From assembly GCF_030408455.1 (NCBI RefSeq), contig NZ_CP046977.1:1674001-1738000 (forward strand): a DNA stretch of 64,000 nt, given 5' to 3'. The notes below the pieces were generated by a model. The model was not told the DNA's origin. It saw only the letters and a program-made list of their open reading frames with translations, and ran no database searches. This DNA comes from Corynebacterium atrinae. Its GTDB lineage: Bacteria; Actinomycetota; Actinomycetes; Mycobacteriales; Mycobacteriaceae. Both the position numbers and the translations under genes were made by a program. Every line of letters begins with the position of its first letter. The first letter of the stretch is position 1. Positions 35,237-44,808 of this stretch are shown one piece after another.

Positions 35237-36726
35237 TCGCTTCGACCTTCGAGCTTGCGGTAATCCTCGGCGCTGCGACGGGTGACCGGATCGGAACCGT
35301 CCCATACCTCGACGTTCTTGAGTTCGGGGAGCATGTCACGGTTAAACACCGGATCGAGCCCCTGCCGCTTCTGTTCTCCGTAGTTCTTGAGCAGCTTGAA
35401 GGCCACACCACCCAGCGGAACGATCGCGATGAGGTTGATGAACACCATCGAAGCGGCGAAGGTATCGCCCAGTGCCCACACCAGCGGGAGGGAGCCGACG
35501 GCACCGAAGAAGACGAACCCGACCACGACCACGCGGAAGACGTTGAGCCAAGTCGTCGACTTGGTCAAGTACTCAATGTTGGCCTGAGCCAAGTAGTAGT
35601 TACCCAAAATGGAGGAGAACGCCAGGAAGAAGAGGATGAAGGTGACGAAGTGGGTTCCCCACGCGCCAACCTCACTGGACAGCGCCGACTGAGTCAGGGA
35701 CGCACCCTGAATGCTCTCGCCGTACACCATGTCTTGGCTGCCGAGCAGAATGATGAAAGCGGTGATGGAACACACCACCAACGTGTCAAAATATACGCCC
35801 AGGGTCTGCACAAGTCCCTGCTTAACGGGGTGAGACACCGTCGCCGTAGCGGCAGCGTTCGGGGCGGAACCCTGGCCGGCCTCATTGGAGAACAAACCTC
35901 GACGCATACCGTTCATGAACGCCGCGCCAACCGTCGCACCGACGACTTCCTTGAAGCCGAGGGCGTGGCCGATGATGTCGGCGATGACACCCGGAACTTC
36001 CTGGATGCGCAGCGACAAGACGATGACAGCGACGACAATGTAGGCCACCGCCATGAACGGAACGATGATCTGAGTGGCATGGGCAATACGGCGCACACCA
36101 CCGAAAATGATCGACGCCGTGAACAGGGCCAGGACGCCACCGATGATCATCTTGAAGCCCAGGGAGTCACGCTGGAGCGACTGACCAACTGCCTCGACGA
36201 TCGAGTTCGTCTGGATGGCGTTGTAGATAAAGCCGTAGGTGATCGAGATAAAGATCGCGAACAGGATTGCCAGCCAGCGGGCATTGAGGCCACGCGTCAT
36301 GTAGTAGGCCGGGCCACCGTGATAGTTTCCGTCCTTATCGCGCGTCTTCCACAGCTGGGCCAACGTCGACTCCACAAACGCCGTCGCACCACCGATGATG
36401 GCGATCATCCACATCCAAAAGACCGCACCGGGGCCGCCCAGGGTGATGGCGACCGCGACACCAGCCACGTTGCCGGTACCCACGCGCGACGCCGCCGAAA
36501 TGGTGAACGCCTGGAACGCAGAGATGCCGCCATACTCATCATCCTGGTCTTTGCCCTTGCCACCAGGCTTCTCCATGACGGACTTGAACATGTCGGGCAC
36601 CAGACGGATCTGGACCAGCAGGGTACGGATGCCGAAATAGAGTCCGGCAGCAATGAGCAACCACGGTACGACCGTCCAGAGGTTGTCGTTGATCGTCCCT
36701 GTGACGAACGATTCGATGTTTTCCAT
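35221..36726 (-). CDS. Alanine/glycine:cation symporter (AGCS family)
   Basis: A 501-residue membrane protein with about ten hydrophobic segments. AGCS signatures are SRVGTGNVAGVAVAITLGGPGAVFWMW and FSNEAGQGSAPNAAATA; MENIESFVTGTINDNLWT is the typical N-terminus, which sets the start at 36726. A longer frame of 61 residues upstream is not homologous. It should import alanine or glycine with sodium. A hydrophilic C-terminus of about 40 residues follows the last segment. It is the first gene of a possible symporter-acyP-smc-ftsY run. Confidence 0.94.
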   Translation of the reverse strand: MENIESFVTGTINDNLWTVVPWLLIAAGLYFGIRTLLVQIRLVPDMFKSVMEKPGGKGKDQDDEYGGISAFQAFTISAASRVGTGNVAGVAVAITLGGPGAVFWMWMIAIIGGATAFVESTLAQLWKTRDKDGNYHGGPAYYMTRGLNARWLAILFAIFISITYGFIYNAIQTNSIVEAVGQSLQRDSLGFKMIIGGVLALFTASIIFGGVRRIAHATQIIVPFMAVAYIVVAVIVLSLRIQEVPGVIADIIGHALGFKEVVGATVGAAFMNGMRRGLFSNEAGQGSAPNAAATATVSHPVKQGLVQTLGVYFDTLVVCSITAFIILLGSQDMVYGESIQGASLTQSALSSEVGAWGTHFVTFILFFLAFSSILGNYYLAQANIEYLTKSTTWLNVFRVVVVGFVFFGAVGSLPLVWALGDTFAASMVFINLIAIVPLGGVAFKLLKNYGEQKRQGLDPVFNRDMLPELKNVEVWDGSDPVTRRSAEDYRKLEGRSEWPIV

Positions 36727-37136
36727 TGCTTTAATGTAGCCCGCCTTGTGGCTGTGGTCACCACTTAGGCAGATATTGGTGTGGTTCACTGGGCATCGAG
36801 CGCCTCCCCTATCCTTGAGTGCGCATAATGTCAGGGCACGCGGATGCTCCCAGATACTCAATCGCGTCAAAGCCAGCCCACACATGCTCAGGCCCTTTGC
36901 AACCGTCATTTTCGCGAGAGTTCGGGACGATAACCTGGCGAAATCAGGGGTGCGTTCCAGGAGAATGGGTGCCTGCTCTAAACAGGGACTGCGATTCAGT
37001 AGCCAGAATGACCTTCCAAATCCTCAGCCCCTCCTTCCAACCTCCGTGAATCCAAAAGGAGACCACGACAATGATATGACCTCGCCAAAATTGGGCACGT
37101 TTCCGGGGTTGGAGCAGTATCAATCATGCCAAGATA
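36727..37136. other. Gene-free stretch with a two-codon minigene
   Basis: About 410 bp without a convincing protein gene. It contains the symporter promoter on the minus strand and, at 37054-37079, AAAAGGAG followed after 9 nt by ATG ATA TGA. A frame running through to 37264 overlaps the lipoprotein gene out of phase and looks spurious. Confidence 0.5.
37054..37079 (+). other. Strong ribosome binding site with AUG-AUA-UGA minigene
   Basis: AAAAGGAG (37054-37061) is one of the best ribosome binding sites in the window, yet the ATG 9 nt later is followed by one codon (ATA) and TGA. It sits 64 nt before the lipoprotein start. It may be a leader peptide, or the stump of a gene whose body was lost. 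Confidence 0.45.
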
Positions 37137-37142
37137 GTGCTT

Positions 37143-37703
37143 ATGAGAAATCTCCTCGCCCCTGTCGCCTCACTCTTCATTGTGACGGCCTTGTCCCTTA
37201 CTGGTTGCGGCACAACCATAGCACCAGAGACCGCTCCCTCCACCAGCACCGCCGTAGAGGTTGATGTGCCAGAGACAGAGACCTCGAATGCCAATTCATT
37301 CGTAGACGGAGTCCTCACTACGCCCGACTTCACGATCAAGATCACCGATTATCGCGTAATTCCGGCGGGGATGGAAGGTAATGAGTACGGCGATGCTCCC
37401 GTCCTCGCAATCTGGTATGACACAACGAACCTCGGAACCTCAGACGACGAGATTACACCGATGCGGTTCATCTACCATTTTGACTCGTTCCAGGATAACA
37501 ACCCGAACATTGAGAACAAGTTGAAAGTGGGGATGCTCCCAGACTCAACGTTTGGCCAGACACAAACGGCGAGCATTAAGGCCGGCGGCACCCTCGCAAA
37601 CGCAATCGCATACGTTCTAACCGACACAACCACTCCAGTAGATCTGGTAGCCAGTGAATTTATTGGAGACGAGATCGGACGCATGACCTTTAATCTAAAT
37701 TAG
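37143..37703 (+). CDS. DUF5067-like lipoprotein
   Basis: A 186-residue predicted lipoprotein: basic MRNLLAPVAS, hydrophobic core, lipobox LTGC near residue 22, then a Thr/Ser/Glu-rich linker and a globular domain (FTIKITDYRVIP, APVLAIWYDTTNLGTSDDEITPMRFIYHFDSFQD, IKAGGTLANAIAYVLTD). The last part resembles the DUF5067 immunoglobulin-like fold found in Gram-positive surface lipoproteins; function unknown. The frame can also open at a GTG 6 nt upstream. Codon use is less GC-biased than in neighbours, which fits an acquired or fast-evolving gene in the one accessory patch of the window. Confidence 0.82.
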   Translation: MRNLLAPVASLFIVTALSLTGCGTTIAPETAPSTSTAVEVDVPETETSNANSFVDGVLTTPDFTIKITDYRVIPAGMEGNEYGDAPVLAIWYDTTNLGTSDDEITPMRFIYHFDSFQDNNPNIENKLKVGMLPDSTFGQTQTASIKAGGTLANAIAYVLTDTTTPVDLVASEFIGDEIGRMTFNLN

Positions 37704-37833
37704 ACGAAACCGGAGGAACGACCGTCGGGATATCCGTCAGTCCGACAGGCATCCTTAAGAGATGATATTGGACCTCCAAGTCGACGCACCAGGCCCACGA
37801 GCACTATTCTTGCGGCTCGCACGAGGAACCCCA

Positions 37834-37907
37834 AAACCCGCACTTCCTAACAACTCCGGGGTCAATCCCCCTTCCAAACCCACCGAGTTGTTAGGAAGTG
37901 CGGGTTT
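37834..37907. repeat. Palindromic hairpin repeat, family B, copy 2 (perfect)
   Basis: Two perfect 23-nt arms (37834-37856 and 37885-37907) enclose a 28-nt loop with the inner hairpin GGGG-TCAAT-CCCC. It is the best-preserved copy. The left direct repeat of the neighbouring IS begins inside its right arm at 37890. Confidence 0.92.
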
Positions 37908-37994
37908 GCATCGACTCTGTGAGTGTGAACGGTTTAGGGGGACAACATGAGCTGGATATCCATCCTCACATCACCACCGGACCAGCACTACTTC
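37890..37994. repeat. Left target-site duplication of the IS
   Basis: This 105-bp segment is identical to 39666-39770; two more bases (CT) match but also form the ends of the IS inverted repeats, so the duplication is 105 to 107 bp. It contains half of the family B hairpin, the GGTTTAGGGGGACA leader and the first 48 bp of a small open frame starting at ATG 37947. Confidence 0.93.
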
Positions 37995-39665
37995 CTGACT
38001 TAGGCCATTTTGGTGTGGCGCAGACCATCTTGACGTCTGGAACTGGGCATTTTGGCGGTGTGAGGGGCTGTTTGTCAGACTAAGCGGGGTAGCAGTGGGG
38101 GTGGCAGTAGGCTGTGAATCATGCCACCGAAGATCCGCACCGTACCGACTGCGTCCGGTGCCACGGCTGTGCAGGTCATCTGGGGGTATCGGAATCGAAA
38201 ACCCGTCCTTGATCACCTTGGCTCCGCCCACACTGATGAGGAACTTAGCCTCCTTCTCGCCCGCGCCCAACGCATGATCGACGGCGATCAAATAGGCCTC
38301 GACCTAGGACTAAACGACGAGGTCACCATGCCAGCCGGGACAGGCGCGGTGGATAATCCCGTACCCATTACCAGCGAACGCGCCAACCACCTCATCAACG
38401 CCATCCACGGCGCCTACCACCAGCTGGGACTACACGAGGCCACCGATCATGACCCAGTCTTCTACGACCTAGTCACCGCACGGATCATCCACCCCGGTTC
38501 GAAGTTCGAATCCATCGAAACCCTCGCCGAAATCGGTGTCGCCTCTGCCTCCTACCGCACCATCCAACGACGCCTACCCGTCTACGCCACCACCGCCTTC
38601 CGCGACCAGGTCACAAAGGCACTTGCCACCCATGCTGGGATCGGCCCAGGCGTGATGGTCCTCTACGATGTCACGACCTTGTACTTCGAAACAGACAAAG
38701 ACGACGACCTTCGGAAACCAGGGTTTTCCAAGGAGCGTCGCCTGGAACCCCAAATCACCGTCGGGTTGTTGTCTGATGCCGCTGGGTTCCCCGTAGCGAT
38801 CGGGGCGTTCGAGGGGAACAAAGCCGAAACCCAGACGATGTTGCCGATGATTGATCGGCTCAAGGATGCTTATCAGCTTGATGACATCACCATCGTCGCC
38901 GACGCCGGGATGTTCTCCGCCGGTAATAAACAAGCCGTCGTGGATGCCGGACTGCACTACATCCTCGGTACTCGGGAGCGTGACATTCCCTATCCGATCC
39001 AGGTGTGGAGGCAGGCCAATCCCGGGGCGTCCTACACCGACGGGCAAGTATGGAGGTTTGCTGACCGCACGGGCCGTGGACCCGATGGTATCCCGCATTC
39101 GGTGACCTACTACCAGTATTCCTGGGATCGGGCACGCCGGACCTTGAAAGGGATCGATGAGCAGGTAGCGAAAGCGCAGCGAGCTGTCGCAGGTCAAGTG
39201 CCGGTCAAACGCAACCGCTATGTGGACTTGAAAGCCCCGAATAAGCAGGTCAACCACACCTTAGCGGATAAACACCGCGCACTAGCTGGGGTCAAAGGCT
39301 ATGAGACCTCACGGGTAGATCTGAATCCTGAGCAGGTCATCGGGGCGTATCGGCAGTTGTTCAAGATTGAGAAGGCGTTTCGGATGGCGAAGTCGGATCT
39401 GAAGGCCCGGCCGATCTTCCATCGGAAGAAGGATTCCATTGATGCGCACTTGACGATTGTGATGGCGGCGATGGCTGTGGGTCATGTGTTGGAGCAGCGC
39501 TCGGGGTTGTCGTTGAAGCGGCTGGTGAGAACGTTGAAGAAGTACCGATCGTTCACTATTGAGGTCGCCGGTCAGACTGTTTATGCGCAGTCCCCGGTTC
39601 CTGCTGAGGTTGAGGAGATCTTGGCTAAGCTTCCTCGTCTGTCTGACTAATTTGGCCTAAGTCAG
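37995..39665 (+). mobile_element. Insertion sequence, IS1634/IS1549 type
   Basis: The 1671-bp element has 13-bp perfect terminal inverted repeats, CTGACTTAGGCCA at 37995-38007 and its complement at 39653-39665. It carries one transposase gene and is flanked by 105-107 bp direct repeats. Members of the IS1549/IS1634 group are known for such unusually long and variable target duplications, while most IS make 2-14 bp. Ends, duplication and transposase are all intact, so the insertion looks recent. Confidence 0.93.
38121..39650 (+). CDS. IS1634-family DDE transposase
   Basis: The 509-residue protein fills most of the element. DDE-type landmarks are MVLYDVTTLYFETDK for the first aspartate region, ITIVADAGMFSAGNK for the second, and the Y-x-R/E-type block IGAYRQLFKIEKAFRMAKSDLKARP for the catalytic glutamate. 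HLTIVMAAMAVGHVLEQRSGLSLKRLVRTLKKYRS is characteristic of the IS1549/IS1634 branch of the IS4 superfamily. The frame is uninterrupted. It starts at an ATG without a strong ribosome binding site and ends 15 nt before the right end of the IS. Confidence 0.92.
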   Translation: MPPKIRTVPTASGATAVQVIWGYRNRKPVLDHLGSAHTDEELSLLLARAQRMIDGDQIGLDLGLNDEVTMPAGTGAVDNPVPITSERANHLINAIHGAYHQLGLHEATDHDPVFYDLVTARIIHPGSKFESIETLAEIGVASASYRTIQRRLPVYATTAFRDQVTKALATHAGIGPGVMVLYDVTTLYFETDKDDDLRKPGFSKERRLEPQITVGLLSDAAGFPVAIGAFEGNKAETQTMLPMIDRLKDAYQLDDITIVADAGMFSAGNKQAVVDAGLHYILGTRERDIPYPIQVWRQANPGASYTDGQVWRFADRTGRGPDGIPHSVTYYQYSWDRARRTLKGIDEQVAKAQRAVAGQVPVKRNRYVDLKAPNKQVNHTLADKHRALAGVKGYETSRVDLNPEQVIGAYRQLFKIEKAFRMAKSDLKARPIFHRKKDSIDAHLTIVMAAMAVGHVLEQRSGLSLKRLVRTLKKYRSFTIEVAGQTVYAQSPVPAEVEEILAKLPRLSD

Positions 39666-39770
39666 GTTAGGAAGTGCGGGTTTGCATCGACTCTGTGAGT
39701 GTGAACGGTTTAGGGGGACAACATGAGCTGGATATCCATCCTCACATCACCACCGGACCAGCACTACTTC
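39666..39770. repeat. Right target-site duplication of the IS
   Basis: Identical to 37890-37994. It starts with the orphan half-arm of the family B palindrome (GTTAGGAAGTGCGGGTTT) and carries the leader and first codons of the small open frame at 39723. Confidence 0.93.
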
Positions 39771-40061
39771 CTCGAGCACCCCTCGCAGGTAGCTCCAGTG
39801 CTCAAACAGTGGGCCACTTTGAGCGTTGACCAACGACGATGCCCTAGCAGCGGGCTGGAACTGGGGATAGGCCACAACAAGCTATGTCCGATAGACCGAA
39901 ACTCTAGCTCCAGCGATCGAGAGTCAGACTTACCGCTGACAAACCGGGCAAAAGTGACTCGACCGGTTCATAAACTTCTCGCGCCTGATCGGCGTGCCAC
40001 ACCGCATGCACGGCTCACCCTCCTGCCCGTAGGCGTTGAGCGACCGGGAGAAGTAACCTGA
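39723..40061 (+). CDS. Small open frame whose 5' end was restored by the IS duplication
   Basis: An ATG 6 nt after AGGGGG opens a frame of 112 residues, [30 protein letters not shown] and onward. The first 16 codons also exist at 37947 on the other side of the IS, where the frame is cut. The N-terminal 35 residues look protein-like, but from about residue 40 the composition becomes erratic and the last 130 bases lie antisense to mutM. The body may therefore be a frameshifted remnant. I do not recognise a family. Confidence 0.35.
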   Translation: MSWISILTSPPDQHYFLEHPSQVAPVLKQWATLSVDQRRCPSSGLELGIGHNKLCPIDRNSSSSDRESDLPLTNRAKVTRPVHKLLAPDRRATPHARLTLLPVGVERPGEVT

Positions 40062-40760
40062 GGCGCCGTTGACGTTGACGTAGAGGGAGTCGAAGGAGGT
40101 GCCGCCTTGGTCGAGGGCGCGGGCCATGACGTCGGCGGCGGCGTCGAGAAGCTGGGTTACTTCTTCTTGGGTGAGGGAGGAGGCCCGGCGGGTGGGGGCG
40201 ATCTGGGCGGCCCAGAGGGCTTCGTCGGCGTAGATGTTGCCGATGCCGCTGACCACGGTTTGGTCGAGCAGGACGGCCTTGATCGCGGAGTTTTTCGTGC
40301 GGATGCGTCGGGCCACCGCGGCGGGGTCGAAGCCGGGTTCTAGGGGGTCAACGGCGATGTGGGTGACGGGAAGGGGCACGCCGTCACGGGTGGAGGTGAA
40401 AAGCCAGCGGCCGAAGGTCCGTTGGTCGACGAAGGCGAGCTCGTGGGCGGCGTCATCGCCAATAAGCGAGGCGCGAATGCGCAGGTGCTTCGAGGTGCAG
40501 GTTCCTGGTTGGCCGACGAGCATTTGCCCGCTCATGCCGAGGTGGACGAAGAGGGCTGACTCGCGGCCGAGGTCGCACCATAAGTATTTGCCGCGCCGAC
40601 GAACGTCGTGGATGTGGGCGCCGATGAGGAGGTCGTCGAGTGGGGCGTCTTGGCCGCGGTTGGCGCGGGGATGGAGGACCTCGACTGATTCGAAACGCGA
40701 TCCGAGTAGGTGGGATTCTAGGCCCCGCCGAACGACCTCAACCTCGGGTAGCTCCGGCAC
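39930..40760 (-). CDS. mutM: Formamidopyrimidine-DNA glycosylase MutM
   Basis: MutM removes 8-oxoguanine and ring-opened purines from DNA. The 276-residue protein starts with [14 protein letters not shown] after the initiator, supplying the catalytic proline and glutamate. It has the helix-two-turn-helix [15 protein letters not shown] and ends in the zinc finger [25 protein letters not shown]. The GTG start shares one base with the rnc stop (TAGTG), so translation is coupled. Confidence 0.97.
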   Translation of the reverse strand: MPELPEVEVVRRGLESHLLGSRFESVEVLHPRANRGQDAPLDDLLIGAHIHDVRRRGKYLWCDLGRESALFVHLGMSGQMLVGQPGTCTSKHLRIRASLIGDDAAHELAFVDQRTFGRWLFTSTRDGVPLPVTHIAVDPLEPGFDPAAVARRIRTKNSAIKAVLLDQTVVSGIGNIYADEALWAAQIAPTRRASSLTQEEVTQLLDAAADVMARALDQGGTSFDSLYVNVNGASGYFSRSLNAYGQEGEPCMRCGTPIRREKFMNRSSHFCPVCQR

Positions 40761-41518
40761 TACTGCTCCTTTTGGGCCGCCAGGGGCTTATCGCGGAGAA
40801 GCAGGTAGGCCTCGTGGGCTGACTTCTGCTCCGCGAACTTCTTGCTAGCGCCGATACCGTGCCCAAGGGGGACGTCGTTAACCGTCACGGTAGCTGTAAA
40901 GGTGAGATCGTGGTCGGGGCCGGTGGAGGTGGCCGAGTAGATCGGCAAGGGGTATTTCAGCTCGGCGACGCGTTCTTGCAGCGCGGTCTTCCAGTCGCGG
41001 TGAATGTTCGTCGCGGAAGCAGCATCGATCTTCGCGGCGAACAGGCTCAGGACGACGCTGCGGGCGGTTTCGAAGCCGTGCTCGAGGTAGATCGCTCCGA
41101 GCAGGGCTTCGGTGGTGTCGGCGAGGATGGAATCCTTGTCACGACCGTCGGTGACCAATTCGCCCTTGCCCAGCAGGATGTGGGGGCCGAGATTGATCTC
41201 GCGGGCGATGTCGGCAAGCCCGTAGCGGGAGACGATGGAGGCCCGCATTTTGGAAATGTCCGACTCGGGGCGCGAGGGATATTGGGTGTAGAGCTGATTG
41301 GCTACGGAGAGGCCGAGGACGGCGTCGCCAAGGAATTCCAGCCGTTCGTTGTTGGGCAGGGTGCCGTTTTCGTTGGCGAAGCTGCGGTGGGTCAGCGCCA
41401 GGCGCAGGCCCTCATCAGCCAAGGGGACGCCGAGGGCGGCCAGCAGAGGCAAGTGATCGACAGAGTGGAATGCCGCGTCAAGTGCTTCGTTGCCGGTCAG
41501 ACGGTTCTTTCGGCTCAC
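40760..41518 (-). CDS. rnc: Ribonuclease III
   Basis: RNase III cleaves double-stranded RNA, including rRNA precursors. The signature [21 protein letters not shown] is the metal-binding helix, with a second acidic motif [15 protein letters not shown]. The C-terminal dsRNA-binding domain runs from [20 protein letters not shown] to [17 protein letters not shown]. The length is 252 residues. It overlaps the DUF177 gene by 4 nt and abuts mutM, the usual actinobacterial arrangement. Confidence 0.97.
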   Translation of the reverse strand: MSRKNRLTGNEALDAAFHSVDHLPLLAALGVPLADEGLRLALTHRSFANENGTLPNNERLEFLGDAVLGLSVANQLYTQYPSRPESDISKMRASIVSRYGLADIAREINLGPHILLGKGELVTDGRDKDSILADTTEALLGAIYLEHGFETARSVVLSLFAAKIDAASATNIHRDWKTALQERVAELKYPLPIYSATSTGPDHDLTFTATVTVNDVPLGHGIGASKKFAEQKSAHEAYLLLRDKPLAAQKEQ

Positions 41519-42027
41519 AGAAACTTCTCCAGCCCGGCCCAGCGGGGATCTTGCAGCTTGTCTTCGTCTTCGCCGGAGACGCCGTCGGGGGCGGGGGTCT
41601 CCTCATCCGAGCAGCCACCCTCGCAGGTCGGGTTGAACGGCAGGGTGAGGCCGGCTTCGTCGATGACAGTCTGCAGAAGGTCGAGGGTGTCGCCGGTGAC
41701 CTCGGGGATGTCATCGGTGAGGCCGTCTTCGTCCTCGTCGCCGGTGACGAAATCTGGCGAGGTCGAGAAGACCTGGCTGATGTGCATGTCCAGCGGGCGG
41801 CGGATCTCCGTGAGGCAGCGGACGCACTGGCCGATGAGCTCGCCGCGCACGTCGGCGTCGACAAGCACTCCCCCACCGAGGTGAGTGAGGTTTGCGTCGA
41901 CGGTGACCTCCCCGCCTTCGGGGATCCCGATCATTTCGGGGCCGATCCGGACGGGGGCGGGGCCGGTCTGGGTTCGCTGCTCAAAGTCGCTGAGCCGGGC
42001 AATGTTGAACTTAAAAGGTGAAGTCAT
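41515..42027 (-). CDS. DUF177 (YceD-like) protein
   Basis: A 170-residue acidic protein with the DUF177 landmarks: an N-terminal beta segment, VRGELIGQCVRCLTEIRRPLDMHISQVF with its CXXC, and a second cysteine pair in CEGGC followed by [11 protein letters not shown]. YceD-family proteins are linked to ribosome and 23S rRNA metabolism. In many bacteria the next gene is rpmF; here it is rnc, with a 4-nt overlap, as in other mycolata. Confidence 0.9.
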   Translation of the reverse strand: MTSPFKFNIARLSDFEQRTQTGPAPVRIGPEMIGIPEGGEVTVDANLTHLGGGVLVDADVRGELIGQCVRCLTEIRRPLDMHISQVFSTSPDFVTGDEDEDGLTDDIPEVTGDTLDLLQTVIDEAGLTLPFNPTCEGGCSDEETPAPDGVSGEDEDKLQDPRWAGLEKFL

Positions 42028-42050
42028 ATCGAGGCCTGAGCTTACTCAGT

Positions 42051-42764
42051 TCAGCGGCGCGGGGTGTAGTCGCTGCCGGCGGCACCGGCGCCGCGTCGCA
42101 AAGCTTGACGGTCACGGGTGATGGAACGCAGAACCCCGTTGAGGGACTCCTCGAATTCTCCCAGCTTGGAGTCAACGAACTCGTCGCACTCGGTGCGCAG
42201 GCGGTTCGAGTCCGCGTGGGCCGCATCGACGATGCGGTGGGCTTCCTCGTTGGAACGGCGCACGACCTCCGCCTCGGAGACCAGTCGCTTCTGCTCCGCC
42301 ATGCCGTCCTCGACGGCGCGGCGGTAGGACTCCTTGCCTTCCGCGTTGAGGCGATCGGCCTCGTCCTGGGCGCGGGCGACGGTGTCTTCTGCTTCTCGAC
42401 GGGCGCCTCCTACAATGCGGTCGGCGTCATCCTCAGCCTGGGAGACGGTCGTGGTGGCGCGATGCTGCGCATCGGCCACCATGGCGTCCGCCTGGTCCTG
42501 CGAATCCGCGAGGATGCCCGCAGCCTGGGCCTCGGCGTCCTCCACCATGCCGCGGGCGCGATCCTCCGCGCCACGGAGGATGTTGTCCTGCTTATCCAAG
42601 ACATCCTGGGCATCATCGATCTCGATGGGCAGGGCATTGCGCAGGTCATCGAGCAGAGCGAGCATGTCGTTGCGCGGGACCATGCAATTCGACGTCATGG
42701 GAACGCCATACGCCTGCTCCACAGTCTGGACGAGTTCATCTAGGGCCTCGAAAACGCGATACAT
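42051..42764 (-). CDS. DivIVA-like coiled-coil septum protein, SepIVA homologue
   Basis: A 237-residue protein that is almost wholly coiled coil after a short N-terminal segment, MYRVFEALDELVQTVEQAYGVPMTSNCMVPRNDMLALLDDLRNALP. The middle consists of heptad repeats rich in Ala, Asp, Glu and Arg. The opening motif and position beside DUF177-rnc-mutM match mycobacterial SepIVA (Rv2927c), a division and cell-elongation factor. It is not Wag31/DivIVA, which lies near ftsZ. It likely localises to septum or poles. Confidence 0.85.
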   Translation of the reverse strand: MYRVFEALDELVQTVEQAYGVPMTSNCMVPRNDMLALLDDLRNALPIEIDDAQDVLDKQDNILRGAEDRARGMVEDAEAQAAGILADSQDQADAMVADAQHRATTTVSQAEDDADRIVGGARREAEDTVARAQDEADRLNAEGKESYRRAVEDGMAEQKRLVSEAEVVRRSNEEAHRIVDAAHADSNRLRTECDEFVDSKLGEFEESLNGVLRSITRDRQALRRGAGAAGSDYTPRR

Positions 42765-42891
42765 AAATGTCAGCGTACCGGCAGTTCAGCGATATGGGGC
42801 GCTCGCCGGACGGGTGTGTCTCCCAGACGAATCCTCTAGGTTGGCTAGGAGAGCACACCGCTAGACCTTCATAAACGAGAAAGGCTGTCTC

Positions 42892-44741
<1,850 letters not shown>

Positions 44742-44808
44742 TCACGGGCGAGCCGCCTCATGCAAGTTGGCGGGTAGTAACTTCGGTCACCCCTCTATGC
44801 TGAAACCC

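Noticed and set aside
36746..37264. A 172-residue frame upstream of and overlapping the lipoprotein gene
   Set aside because: It overlaps the lipoprotein out of phase, has no ribosome binding site and no protein-like pattern.
38121..39650. IS1634-type transposase as a domesticated gene
   Set aside because: Intact inverted ends and identical flanking duplications show a recent, complete insertion sequence.
37890..39772. 105-107 bp direct repeats as attL/attR of an integrated element
   Set aside because: There is no integrase or cargo; the repeats flank an IS with its own inverted ends and a DDE transposase.
42832..42848. A DtxR-like sequence TCTAGGTTGGCTAGGAG before the MmpS-like gene
   Set aside because: One base is missing from the centre of the palindrome and the downstream half does not match.
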